A DNA stretch of 46,804 nucleotides from positions 1-46,804 of the forward strand of contig QFXE01000023.1 in the NCBI GenBank assembly GCA_003349915.1, written 5' to 3'. Shown one piece after another: positions 25,749 to 35,600 of the stretch (positions are counted from its first letter, which is position 1; every line of letters begins with the position of its first letter). This DNA is from an endosymbiont of Escarpia spicata. GTDB lineage: Bacteria; Pseudomonadota; Gammaproteobacteria; Chromatiales; Chromatiaceae. A model generated the notes under the pieces. That model was not told the DNA's origin, ran no database searches, and was given only the letters and a program-made list of their open reading frames with translations. Made by a program: the position numbers and the translations under genes.

Positions 25749-25846
25749 CGGTGCACAAACCCCAGGGAAGTCGACAGACTTGAACCGCTCGCGCCTTTCA
25801 GCAGGGCCTCCGGCCCACGGCAACACGCAGCAAAAACAGGTGGTAT

Positions 25847-27757
25847 ATGACGCAACAGGCTGACAACGGCGATAGTGCCGTGCAGATTGGCGGGAACAAA
25901 ACCGCCGCCAAGGTAGATGAATATATTGTTGAGATCGTCTCCGATTCAGGCGAGGGCGCGCAGAAGTGCGGCCAGACCTTCGGCAATATCAGCGGCAAGA
26001 TGGGCAACGGCGTCTGGACCGTTGAGATCATTCCGGCGGAGATCCAACCCCCGGCCCGCTCTCCTGCAGGCGCATCCGGCATCCGTATTCGCATCGGCTC
26101 AAAGTACATTACGAATATGGGCAACGAGGCCGAACTGGTTGTTGCCTTCAATGAGCAGGTACTCTTCTCCCGCATAGCCAACGGCGCCTATAAAGAGGGC
26201 ACCATCGTTCTGCTGGAAAACAAGTGGGAGACCGATCCCGACGAGAAGATCCGCAATCAATACACCACAGCGGTAAAAGAGTTTGCTGAGCACGGACTGA
26301 TTGTGCACGAGCTGCCGATGGAAGAGGCGTGCCTGAAAATCGTCTCCAATGCCCGCAAGGGCAAGAACATGTTCGTGCTCGGCATGATCAGTTATATCTT
26401 CAGCCGCGAACCTGATCTGGGGCGTAAGGAGATCGCCAACACCTTCGCTCACAAGGGTGACAAGGTAATCCAGCCCAACATCGATCTGTTTGACTCCGGC
26501 TTCGCCTTCGCTGCTGAACGTCTCGACTATCTGTGGGAAATTCCACCCTACACCACTGACACGACCAAACCGACCATCATCACCAATGGCAACCAGGCGG
26601 TTGGCCTGGGGGTCATGGCGGCGGGCATGGAGCTGATCTCCATGTACCCGATTACACCAGCCACCTCCGCCACTCCCTATGTTGCGGATGTCTTCGACAA
26701 TGTCGGCGGCTTCGTCCATCAGGCAGAGGATGAGATCGCCGCGATGGGCTTTGCCCTCGGCGCCTCCTACGCCGGCAAGACCGCCTGCACCATCACTTCA
26801 GGTCCCGGCATGGCGCTGAAGACCGAACTGATCGGTCTCGCTGTGATGGCTGAAGTGCCCATGGTCATCGTCGACGTACAGCGTGGCGGTCCCTCCACCG
26901 GCCTGCCCACCAAGGTGGAGCAGGCTGATCTGCTCTCCTCCATATACGGCGAGCCGGGGGATGCCCCGAAGATGGTCATCGCTGCCGCCACCATTGAGGA
27001 GTGTTTTCACTTCGTGATCTTGGCGCGCAAACTGGCGGAGGCCTTCCGTACTCCTGTCATTCTGCTTACCGATGCCAATCTGGCTACCGGTGTACAACCT
27101 TACACCCGTCCTGAACTCCAGGAGGAGTGGCTCTCCGCGCCGATCGATCAGTCCCCTTGGGATGACTCCGTACCGGCCTTCGACTGGGACGAAGGCACTG
27201 GCCTCTCCCAGCGCCCGATCCCTGGGCAGCGCAATGGCGAATACGTCTTGACTGGTCTCTCCCACACTGATCGCAGCAAGGTGGCCTACGACTCAGACAC
27301 CAACCAGACCAGTATGGCCCACCGCAGCCGCAAACTGGCGGCCCTGCAGAAGACCCTCAAGCCACCGAAGATCCATGGCGATGAAGCCGGCGGCGATCTG
27401 CTCATCGTCGGCTGGGGTTCAACCGTGGGCGCCATCGAAGAGTCGGTCGACATCCTGCGCGGGCAGGGCAAGAGCATCTCCGCCCTCCACCTGCGATTCC
27501 TGTCGCCGCTGGAGCCGGGACTGAAAGAGATCTTCAGCAAATTCAAAAAGGTCATGACAGTGGAGATCAACTACAGCGATGATCCAAACGGCCCGCTGAT
27601 CACCGAAGAGAACCGCCGCTATGCGCAACTCGCCATGATGTTGCGGGCGCAGACGCTGGTCGACATAGACTGCTGGTCTGTGGTCTACGGCCATCCGCTG
27701 CAGCCAGGTATGCTGCAGGAAGAATTCAGCCAGCGGCTCGATGCCCTGAACAACTGA
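25847..27757 (+). CDS. korA: 2-oxoglutarate:ferredoxin oxidoreductase, fused gamma-alpha subunit
   Basis: A 636-aa 2-oxoacid:ferredoxin oxidoreductase subunit. Residues ~25-200 are the gamma domain (SDSGEGAQKCGQTFGN); residues ~225-450 form the pyrimidine-binding alpha domain, with NGNQAVGLGVMAAGME, the substrate-binding MYPITPATSATPYV, QAEDEIAAMGFALGAS, TSGPGMALKTELIG and QRGGPSTGLPTKVEQ. The C-terminal part is the domain II-like region (DLLIVGWGSTVGAIEESV). With KorB it interconverts 2-oxoglutarate and succinyl-CoA plus CO2 using ferredoxin; in the reductive TCA cycle it fixes CO2. The YPITP.. form and the linked SucCD favour 2-oxoglutarate over pyruvate. A gaggtggt-like site and an upstream promoter candidate are present; korB follows after 13 bp. 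Confidence 0.93.
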   Translation: MTQQADNGDSAVQIGGNKTAAKVDEYIVEIVSDSGEGAQKCGQTFGNISGKMGNGVWTVEIIPAEIQPPARSPAGASGIRIRIGSKYITNMGNEAELVVAFNEQVLFSRIANGAYKEGTIVLLENKWETDPDEKIRNQYTTAVKEFAEHGLIVHELPMEEACLKIVSNARKGKNMFVLGMISYIFSREPDLGRKEIANTFAHKGDKVIQPNIDLFDSGFAFAAERLDYLWEIPPYTTDTTKPTIITNGNQAVGLGVMAAGMELISMYPITPATSATPYVADVFDNVGGFVHQAEDEIAAMGFALGASYAGKTACTITSGPGMALKTELIGLAVMAEVPMVIVDVQRGGPSTGLPTKVEQADLLSSIYGEPGDAPKMVIAAATIEECFHFVILARKLAEAFRTPVILLTDANLATGVQPYTRPELQEEWLSAPIDQSPWDDSVPAFDWDEGTGLSQRPIPGQRNGEYVLTGLSHTDRSKVAYDSDTNQTSMAHRSRKLAALQKTLKPPKIHGDEAGGDLLIVGWGSTVGAIEESVDILRGQGKSISALHLRFLSPLEPGLKEIFSKFKKVMTVEINYSDDPNGPLITEENRRYAQLAMMLRAQTLVDIDCWSVVYGHPLQPGMLQEEFSQRLDALNN

Positions 27758-27770
27758 GGAGATTAGCCAA

Positions 27771-28724
27771 ATGTTTGGATTGAAAGCAGACTGGTCCGTC
27801 GACGTCTTTGAACGCTACTTCACCCTCGGTAATTACGCCGGCGGTGAAGCCCGCTGGTGTCCCGGCTGCGGCGACTTTGCCGTACTCAACACCGTCCACC
27901 GAGTCCTGCGCGACGCCCAGATGCCACCGGAGAAGAGTGTCGTGGTCTCAGGTATCGGCTGTTCCAGCCGCCTGCCCCACTATGTCGGGACCTACGGTCT
28001 GCACGGTCTGCACGGCCGCGCCCTGCCGCTTGCCAACGGCGTCAAGGCGCGCCGTCCCGACCTTGACATCTGGGTCGGCACCGGTGACGGCGACTGCTTC
28101 TCCATCGGCGGAGGTCACTGGCTCCACGCCATGCGTTACAACATGGACATGGTCATATTGATCTTTGATAACGGCATCTACGGCCTGACCAAAAAGCAGA
28201 CCTCGCCCACCACCCCCACTGGCGAACGTACCAATACTCATCCAGAAGGTTCGCTGCTGCCGGCAATGAACCCGCTCACGGTAACTCTGGGCATCACCAA
28301 CGTCTCCTTCGTGGCACAGGTGCCGGACTGGAATCCTCCGCTGCTCTACGAAACGATCAAGGCCGCCCATAAACACCGGGGCACCAGCTTCGTGCGCATC
28401 ATGCAACGCTGCCCGGTCTTCTCGGACGATTTCTGCAAGCCTTATCAGGACCACCCCGAGAATATGCTGCTGCTGTCCCACGAGAACGGCATCCCGGCTG
28501 CTGACAACGTGAAGAAGCTTTTCAAAGAGCAGATTGAGCATGATCCTTCAGATTGGGTGGAGGCGATGAAGATCGCCCGCGATGAGTCAATACTGCCGGT
28601 GGGACTGCTCTATCGAGATCCAGACGCCGTCGTGTATGAGGATTTCTCTGCGAAAGGCCTCAACAAAACCAACGAAGAGAAGCTGGCTGCGATCAACACA
28701 GCTCTCGACGCCTTCGCGATCTAA
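27771..28724 (+). CDS. korB: 2-oxoglutarate:ferredoxin oxidoreductase, beta subunit
   Basis: The 317-aa thiamine-diphosphate-binding subunit. WCPGCGDFAVL (~29-39) and SGIGCSSRLPHYV (~60) supply cluster-ligand cysteines; the TPP/Mg site is GTGDGDCFSIGGGH (~103-116) through NMDMVILIFDNGIYGLTKKQTSPT (shown in parts: NGIYGLTKKQ). A third cysteine region follows in RCPVFSD. All catalytic motifs are intact, so this pair is the true enzyme of the locus, in contrast to the two PFOR-like proteins downstream. A GAGGAG ribosome-binding site stands 9 nt before the ATG. It is the second gene of the operon. Confidence 0.93.
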   Translation: MFGLKADWSVDVFERYFTLGNYAGGEARWCPGCGDFAVLNTVHRVLRDAQMPPEKSVVVSGIGCSSRLPHYVGTYGLHGLHGRALPLANGVKARRPDLDIWVGTGDGDCFSIGGGHWLHAMRYNMDMVILIFDNGIYGLTKKQTSPTTPTGERTNTHPEGSLLPAMNPLTVTLGITNVSFVAQVPDWNPPLLYETIKAAHKHRGTSFVRIMQRCPVFSDDFCKPYQDHPENMLLLSHENGIPAADNVKKLFKEQIEHDPSDWVEAMKIARDESILPVGLLYRDPDAVVYEDFSAKGLNKTNEEKLAAINTALDAFAI

Positions 28725-28751
28725 GTCAGACAACGCCGGGAAAACCCTACG

Positions 28752-31223
28752 ATGACAGTAGTACAGACAGGCGAAGCCACGCCGGCCATGCCCTCCGCCA
28801 TCAAGGATGCGGAGGCCACCAAGACGATTTTGCACACCCTGCGCCACTTCCACCTTGGAAATCCCAGCGTCAGGGGTCAACTGGAGCCGCTTGGTGACGA
28901 TTTTCTGCCCGCACTGATGGCCCCCTATCGGGACGCTTCCCGGCTACGCTACGACTACCCGCTGTTTCTCTATCCCGCCGAGGGTGGCGACGAAGAGCGG
29001 CGGGGCGCCGAGCTGGCCAAACCTCTGGGTATCTTTCTGACGGAAGCCACCGAGGCGGTCGCGCCGGGGGAGGGCAGCGCCCGCATCCTGAAAGACAACC
29101 TTCCGCGTCTGGAGCAGGCTCTGCGACTCGCCCTGCAGGAGAGTCAGGCACCCGTACCGGCCAAGCCTCTGCTCAGTGAACTCTCCACCGTGATGGTAGA
29201 GCAGTTGGGTCTCGACAGCGACAGCACAGAAAAACTGCAAAGTGATCTGAACAACCTGCTGGAGTCGATCCCCGAGAGCGGCCAGTTCCTGGCCTATGGA
29301 CAGCACCCGGCACTGCATCTGATGATCCACGTCATCCGCAGTCAGATGATCCCCCGCCATGCCCATTTTCAGCAGGAGGTTGAGGCCCATATCCGCGGGC
29401 TCAAGCTGTTGCTGGCGGTTGAAAAGGAAAAATCTGCGGAGGCCAAGGCTCCGGCCGCACTGGAAGAGGCAGTGGGCCACGCCTCCCACATGTTCGATGC
29501 CAACGCGCTCGCGGATGTGATGGATCACTCCCACGGCTCCATCGGCATGACAACGGTTCGCCGTGAACGGGTGGAAGAGGCGCTGAAGACGCTGGAGTCC
29601 TATCAGCGGGAATCTATTCTGGTACGGTTTGTCCACACCGACGGCCTGGACGAGACACTACTGGGCGACATCCCCGGCTTCGAAAGCGTCGTCTCTGACA
29701 ATCCCTGCATTCGCGCCAAAGAGATTTTCGACGAACAGGCGACACGCCTGGCCAAAGTCTTTGCCGCAGCGCGCATTGCCAAGCTGGAGATCGACGATCT
29801 CTATGACGAATCGATCCATGACCCCTGGTTTGAGACCTTCAACTGGGAGGCCTTCTCCCATGATGAACTGCTGCTGGTACCGGCGGTCATTGCCCTGGAG
29901 ACCGCCCTGCGCGTAGCCGGTGAAGCGATGCCCGACTTCTCCCGTCTGCTCAATTCCGGTCGTCCCGTGCAGATCCTGGTACGGGTTTTGGGGCACGCCA
30001 ACCCCGGCCGTGACTCCGAAAAAGACCACTTTGCCCATTTCCGCACCGAACTGGGTTACCTCGGTATCAGTCACCGCCAGGCTTTCGTCTCCCAGACCTC
30101 GGCGGCAAGGCACGAGCACCTCCTGGATCAGTTCTCCACCGCACTCGACGCGACCCGCACCGGGCTGCATGTAATCAACGTCGGCCTGCGCCCCACCGGA
30201 CAGGATGTGGGACTCAATGGCTGGCTGGTAGCCGGTGCCGCACTCGAAGGGCGGGTTCATCCCTTCTTCCAGATCAATCCCTCCGCCGGCGACAGCTTTG
30301 CGGACCGGGTCGATTTCAGCGGCAACCCGCAACCTGAGAGGGATTGGGCGGTTCACGAATTCAGCTACCGGGATGAAAACGGCGAGGCCACGACCATCGA
30401 ACAGGCCTTCACCTTTGCCGACTATGCACTGCTGATCCCCCGCCTGCACGGGCACTTCACCCCAGTACCCCTGATCTGCGAGACTGATTCTCTGCTGCCC
30501 GTCGCCGACTATCTGGCCATGCCGGAAGAGGAGTCGGCCCAGCACATTCCCTACATCCTGGCCCTCAACAGCAAGGGCGAGCTGCGCCAATTGGCAGTGA
30601 GCCGCACCCTGATTCAGGCCTGCCGTGACCGCCTCAATTTCTGGCACGCCCTGCAGGAGATGGCAGGCGTACGCAGCCGTTACCTTGAGATAGGCATTGC
30701 CGAGGCCCGCGAAGAGATCAACAGCGCTGCCGAAGCGCGGATTGGGACTCTGACCGCAGAACAGGCGCAGAAACTGGACGAGGCCCGCAACGAAGCTGCC
30801 GGTGAGGTCATGTCCCGCCTCACCGAAGTGCTGTTGGGCATGGACTTCACCAGTGGCGCACCGCGAATGCCAGCCGCACCAACGGCTGACGCAACCACGA
30901 CACCGGCGAAAACCACGGCAGAACCCACAGCGGAAGAGTCTGCGGCGCCTGTCGAAGAAGAGGAAGATCTCACCAGCGAAGAGCCCTGGATCGACAGCGT
31001 TCTCTGCACCACCTGCAACGACTGCCTGGCGATCAATCCCCAGGTTTTTGTCTACAACGACGAGAACCAGGCCTACATCGCTGACGCCAGCGCCGGCACC
31101 TATGCCCAAATGGTGGAAGCGGCTGAGATCTGCCCATCCAACTGTATTCATCCGGGGAAACCCATCAACGACTCCGAAGCAGGGCTGGATGAATTGATTG
31201 AAAGGGCGGCGCAGTATAACTAG
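28752..31223 (+). CDS. PFOR-like protein lacking TPP motif, with ferredoxin tail
   Basis: An 823-aa protein directly after korB (27 bp). Residues ~375-690 are related to the C-terminal (TPP) domain of pyruvate:ferredoxin oxidoreductase: SHRQAFVSQTS, then HPFFQINPSAG, DRVDFSGNP and FWHALQEMAG line up one for one with the 1505-aa protein at 32700-37217. The GDG-type TPP/Mg motif is absent (the place reads VPAVIALETALR), so it should not bind TPP. A low-complexity Ala/Thr/Pro/Glu linker (~705-745) leads to a C-terminal [4Fe-4S] ferredoxin, CTTCNDCLAINPQVF with EICPSNCIHPG. The first ~370 residues are helical and unrecognised. I infer an electron-transfer or docking subunit for KorAB. Confidence 0.7.
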   Translation: MTVVQTGEATPAMPSAIKDAEATKTILHTLRHFHLGNPSVRGQLEPLGDDFLPALMAPYRDASRLRYDYPLFLYPAEGGDEERRGAELAKPLGIFLTEATEAVAPGEGSARILKDNLPRLEQALRLALQESQAPVPAKPLLSELSTVMVEQLGLDSDSTEKLQSDLNNLLESIPESGQFLAYGQHPALHLMIHVIRSQMIPRHAHFQQEVEAHIRGLKLLLAVEKEKSAEAKAPAALEEAVGHASHMFDANALADVMDHSHGSIGMTTVRRERVEEALKTLESYQRESILVRFVHTDGLDETLLGDIPGFESVVSDNPCIRAKEIFDEQATRLAKVFAAARIAKLEIDDLYDESIHDPWFETFNWEAFSHDELLLVPAVIALETALRVAGEAMPDFSRLLNSGRPVQILVRVLGHANPGRDSEKDHFAHFRTELGYLGISHRQAFVSQTSAARHEHLLDQFSTALDATRTGLHVINVGLRPTGQDVGLNGWLVAGAALEGRVHPFFQINPSAGDSFADRVDFSGNPQPERDWAVHEFSYRDENGEATTIEQAFTFADYALLIPRLHGHFTPVPLICETDSLLPVADYLAMPEEESAQHIPYILALNSKGELRQLAVSRTLIQACRDRLNFWHALQEMAGVRSRYLEIGIAEAREEINSAAEARIGTLTAEQAQKLDEARNEAAGEVMSRLTEVLLGMDFTSGAPRMPAAPTADATTTPAKTTAEPTAEESAAPVEEEEDLTSEEPWIDSVLCTTCNDCLAINPQVFVYNDENQAYIADASAGTYAQMVEAAEICPSNCIHPGKPINDSEAGLDELIERAAQYN

Positions 31224-31227
31224 GCGG

Positions 31228-31250
31228 AAGGAAAAAGGTTAAAGGATAAG
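31228..31250. repeat. purine-rich repeat (AAAGG units), left of the S23-type gene
   Basis: aaggaaaaaggttaaaggat is built of AAAGG-like units. Its complement, atcctttatcctttgtcctg, lies at 31771-31790, so the two bracket the four-helix-bundle gene. Longer relatives flank sucC (37219-37360 and 38541-38675). Confidence 0.6.
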
Positions 31251-31390
31251 AATTTGGGATTGGCGGGTCACGCCAGAATGGTACATTGGCCCAAGGTTAG
31301 GAGCCTCTGAATAAATCTGGACGAAACAGATTGGGATTCAGAATTCGTTTAGAGACTCCTAAGTCTCTTACTTAAAACTCGGAGTCATGG

Positions 31391-31771
31391 ATGACTACAC
31401 AGTTTGAAGAACTTGAAGTTTGGAAACGCTCCGCCCGCCTGAGTGTGGAGATATACAAAGTACTGCGTGATTGCCGGGATTACAGCTTCAAAGATCAGCT
31501 GAGCAGGAGCGGGCTTTCCGTTCCGAGCAATATTGCAGAAGGCTTTGAGAGAGAGTCGCTCAAAGAGAGTTTGAACTTCCTCTCATATGCTAAAGGCTCA
31601 TGCGGCGAACTGCGCACACAGACCTACATTGGCATCAAAATCGGCTATATCGATACAGTGACTGGAACAAGATGGATTGCAGAATCAAAACAGATTTCCG
31701 TCATGCTTGCCGGGTTGATCCGGACAAGGCGCAACTTTGTGCGCCAACAGTCACGTACAGCCCCCACATGA
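31391..31771 (+). CDS. four-helix-bundle protein of the 23S rRNA-IVS (S23) family
   Basis: A 126-aa protein of the S23/bAvd-like family, originally found inside 23S rRNA intervening sequences and related to the accessory protein of diversity-generating retroelements. Signs: FEELEVWKRSARLSVEIYK (residues 4-22), the FKDQLSRSGLSVPSNIAEGFER stretch (~38-59), FLSYAKGSCGELRTQ (~68-82) and the final helix SKQISVMLAGLIR. They form pentamers and bind nucleic acid. It is out of place here: it interrupts an operon of redox genes and is bracketed by purine-rich repeats, with no rRNA near. A GGAG site 6 nt upstream supports the start. Confidence 0.88.
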   Translation: MTTQFEELEVWKRSARLSVEIYKVLRDCRDYSFKDQLSRSGLSVPSNIAEGFERESLKESLNFLSYAKGSCGELRTQTYIGIKIGYIDTVTGTRWIAESKQISVMLAGLIRTRRNFVRQQSRTAPT

Positions 31772-31790
31772 TCCTTTATCCTTTGTCCTG
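31771..31790. repeat. pyrimidine-rich repeat right of the S23-type gene
   Basis: atcctttatcctttgtcctg is the near-complement of the purine-rich block at 31228-31250. It lies just past the stop of the four-helix-bundle gene and 26 bp before the RnfB-like start. Confidence 0.6.
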
Positions 31791-31815
31791 TTTCCACGAG
31801 TGCGAGAATCCCTCC

Positions 31816-32691
31816 GTGTCTGAAACCCTTTCCAACTTCCTCATCGCCCCAGCCATCATGACCGGCATCGCCCTGTTTTTCGGCGTGGTGCTGGCGGTCG
31901 CCTACAAGTTTCTCAAGGTGGAGGAGGATCCCCGTATCTCCACCACAGAAGACCTGCTGCCCGGCACCAACTGCGGTGCCTGCGGCGAGCCAGGCTGCCT
32001 GCCTTTTGCCGAAGCACTGGTGGATGGCAGTGTGCAGCCGAGCGGCTGCACCGTGGCCGATGAGAACACCATCGATGCCATTGCCGATTTTCTTGGGGTC
32101 GATGCCGGTCAGGCCGACAAGCAGGTCGCCCGGCTTAAATGCGCCGGCGGCAAGTCACAGGCCTTCCAGATCGCTGAATATGACGGCTTCGAAAGCTGCC
32201 GCGCCGCCGCCACGGTCTCGGGAGGCGGAAAAGGCTGCTCCTGGGGCTGTCTCGGATTGGCTGACTGCGAGGTCTCCTGCGATTTCGATGCCATCCACAT
32301 GAACGCCAACGGCCTGCCCACCGTCGATGTCGACAAGTGCACTGCCTGCGAAGATTGCGTCGAGGCCTGCCCCAAGGATCTCTTCGAGATCATGCCTTTG
32401 AGCCAGAAGCTCTACGTCCAGTGCAATAACCCGTTGGAGGGCGATGCGGTAACCGTGCTCTGTTCCGTGGGTTGTGATGCCTGCGGTAAATGTGCGGCTG
32501 ATGCATCCCCCGGCCTGATCGAGATGCGCAACAACCTGCCGGCCATCGATCTCGACTCCGGCGCCCCCATGACCGAGATCGCCATCAAACGCTGCCCCAC
32601 AAACGCTATCCAATGGCTGGAGGAGGGACAGTTTACCCGCCAGCCATCTGAGCAAGCTGAGAGTGAAAAACGCTATGCCCAGCTCCATTGA
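31816..32691 (+). CDS. RnfB-like polyferredoxin
   Basis: A protein of about 291 aa of the RnfB type, the iron-sulfur subunit through which the Rnf complex meets ferredoxin. One N-terminal membrane helix (IAPAIMTGIALFFGVVLAVAY split over residues ~10-32) is followed by the RnfB signature NCGACGEPGCLPFAEAL, a later KCAGG, then CSWGCLGLADCEVSC, CTACEDCVEACP, CSVGCDACGKC and a final RCPTNAI, i.e. several [4Fe-4S] sites. I take the GTG at 31816 as start since it keeps the membrane helix; ATG at 31858 is the alternative. The other Rnf genes (A, C, D, G, E) are absent, so this is a stand-alone RnfB working with the kor genes. Its stop lies 8 bp before the next start. Confidence 0.85.
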   Translation: MSETLSNFLIAPAIMTGIALFFGVVLAVAYKFLKVEEDPRISTTEDLLPGTNCGACGEPGCLPFAEALVDGSVQPSGCTVADENTIDAIADFLGVDAGQADKQVARLKCAGGKSQAFQIAEYDGFESCRAAATVSGGGKGCSWGCLGLADCEVSCDFDAIHMNANGLPTVDVDKCTACEDCVEACPKDLFEIMPLSQKLYVQCNNPLEGDAVTVLCSVGCDACGKCAADASPGLIEMRNNLPAIDLDSGAPMTEIAIKRCPTNAIQWLEEGQFTRQPSEQAESEKRYAQLH

Positions 32692-32699
32692 GGTTTCCT

Positions 32700-35600
32700 A
32701 TGTCCGCTAATATCGCAATCCGCCTCTATCGCCGACTCTTCGGCACACCGGCTGGACTTGGACCAAAGGATACGGGAATACATACCCTGCTTGACGGTAA
32801 CAGCGCCATTGCAGTCACCGAGGCCTGTATCGCCGGGAACGCGGCACTCGCCAGCGCCTTTCCGGCCAATGGTGCAGACCTTGCGTGGCAGTCTGAGCAG
32901 ACCCGTCAACAGCACAACGTCTTCGGCGAACTGCTTGGCACTCATCCGGCTGAGAGTCCCCGAGGCGCCATCGCTGCCGCCAGCGGCCTCGCAATGGCCG
33001 GACAGCGCGCCACCGCATTCCTCTCCACGCCGGATCTGACCGCCGCGCTGGACCTGCTCAACAGCGCCGCTGCCAAGCAACTGCCGCTGGTGCTGCATGC
33101 CAACAACCGGGCGCTGGGTGGCAGTGCCGGCACCTGTCACCAAGCCCTGCACCAGATCTGCGATGCCGGTTTTTTTGTGCTGTTCGCCAGTAACGTCCAG
33201 CAAGCGGTCGACTTCACCCTGATTGCCCGACGCGTCGCTGAAGAGACCCTGACCCCCGGACTGGTGATTATCGATCAGGATGAAACCGCTGATGCAATAC
33301 AAAACGTCCATCTGCTTTCACCTGGCCTGATCCAGCGCTACCTGGGCAGGGCCGATGAGCAGATTGAATGCGCCAGCGCCGCTGAAAAACTACTGTTTGG
33401 CGAGACCCGGCGCCGTCTGCCACAGCGGCACAATCTTGATCGACCGGTACTGCAGGACCCCCTGATGGACCGGCGCAGCCACGGTCTGGGCCGTGCCGCC
33501 CGCACGCCGTTCTTCGACGGCCACATCAGTGCCGCCCTGCAGAACGCCTGCGAGACCTTTGCAGAGCAGACCGGTCGCAGCCAGCAGCTCATCACCACAC
33601 TGAACACGGAAAAAGCCAAACAGCTGATCCTGGTTCAGGGCGCGGCCACTGAGACCCTGCTCGCACTCTCCAGCCACCTGAAGAAGCATGACAAGCAACG
33701 GATTGGCATCGTCGGCATCCACGCCTTGCGCCCATTCCCCTCCGCGGAGCTGCTGAATCTGTTGAAGGGTAAAACCTCCGTCACCGTTCTTGAGCGCGCA
33801 GAAACACCGTTGGCAGGAGACCCACCCCTGCTGCGGGAACTGCGCACGGCGTTAAGCCAGGCACTGGAAAACGGCCGCTTCGGGGAAGCGACACATCCCG
33901 GTCTGCCGACACTGCGGAAAAGTGAACAGCCACGTCTTCGCCCGGTCATCTATGGCCTGGGCGGACTGGCGCTGAACAGCGCCGACCTCGTCACTCTCAT
34001 CGGCCAGACTGAGGCAAAAGGGCGCTATCTGGGCATCGACTTCACCCGTGCCATTGAAAAGCATCCCAAACGTCAGGTACTGCTCGACGCACTGCGCCGC
34101 GACTACCCGGAGATCAACGATCTCGGCATCTGCGCCAAAACCCCCGCACGGGATCTGCGTCCCGACGCATCCCTGAGTTTCGCCATACAGCACCTCAGCG
34201 GAGAAGGGGATCGGGGACTTGCCGCCGAAACCGCAACCTTTATCTACCAGCTCGTGGAAGGTGAGGCGCGCATCCGCTGCGACGAAAGCTGGAACGCCTG
34301 GGGCGATTGGCTGACCGACCGGGTGGTAATGGCCCCCGAAGGGTTGCGAGACTGCGGTAGTGAAATGCCCCTGGATCTGATCCTGCTCGACGGCCCGTTG
34401 AACCATCCGCAACTGATCCCTGATACCCAACTCCCCCAAGGCGGCTGCCTGCTGATGGCAGCAGACGAAGCGGGCACTGAATCTCCACTTTCGCCCGCAC
34501 TGCGCCAGACCATCCAGAGCCGGGGGCTCAAATGCTATCGCATGCCCTCCACCAGCGGAATGGATGAAACAACCCGCCGTGAGACCTGCCTCGGCGCACT
34601 TTGCAGCGTCCTGATTGCGGAAGAGAAATTGCCGCTGCAGCCCCGCAAGCTCATCAGTACACGCGAACAGCAACTTCAGCCGGGGATTCTGACCGAGGCC
34701 TTCCAAACAGGCCTGGAAGAGACCACTGCCACCGACCTCAGCGCGGAAACCGGCACCCAAGATGAAGCGGTAGCTTCCAGGCCGACACCTATGGCCGTCC
34801 GCCATCTGGCAGGCGACAACGACAGTTACGACAGTCTGCCCCGTTTCTGGGACCAGACAGGCATACTCTATCGGGACGGCGACCTCGACAGCCTCACACC
34901 CGACCCCTATCTGGCGTCAGGTTTGGTGCCGCCGCTCTCCGCCACCTTCAAGGACCACAGCGGCAGCCGCACCCTGCTGCCAGTGTTCGACCCACAGACC
35001 TGCACCGCCTGCGGCGACTGCTGGAGCGCATGCCCTGACGGCGCCATCGGCGTCACCGCGCTCTCACCTGTCACGCTGATCAATGCCGGTATCGGCCTTG
35101 CCGGAGCCAGCGCCCTGCGCCCCCTGGCCTCCAAACTTGGTGGACGAATCAGCGCCCTCGGTCGACAGAACGCCATACAAGGCGGCAACGCGGCAGATCT
35201 GATCCGGGAGGCCTTCGACTGGCTGCAGGAGAAAGCGCCTCTGGCCGAAGATCGCAGGAGCGCCGCGGAGAGTGGCATCAAGGATCTGGAGAAACTCTAC
35301 GGCACACTGCCTCTGGCCGTCACCGAGCCACTCTTCCAGGCCGGTGAACAGGCGAAGAAAGATGGCGGAGAGCTGCTGGCCCTGGCCATCAATCCCGACG
35401 CCTGCAAGGCCTGCGGGCTCTGCATCGCTGCCTGCCAACCACAATCACTGAGCATCGCCCCACAGACACCGGAACTGTTGCAGCAGAGCCACCAGACCTG
35501 GGCCGCCTGGGAAATCACGCCTGACACGGCCTCCGAGACCATCGAGCGGGTTGCCGCCCACCCCGATGTGACGCCCATGGCGGCGCAACTGCTCTCCCGC

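Noticed and set aside
25533-25863. open frames on both strands before korA
   Set aside because: They overlap the promoter candidate and palindrome and show no protein family traits.
29658-31151. 497-codon open frame on the minus strand
   Set aside because: Shadow of the 823-aa PFOR-like gene; its translation has the low-complexity look of an antisense frame.
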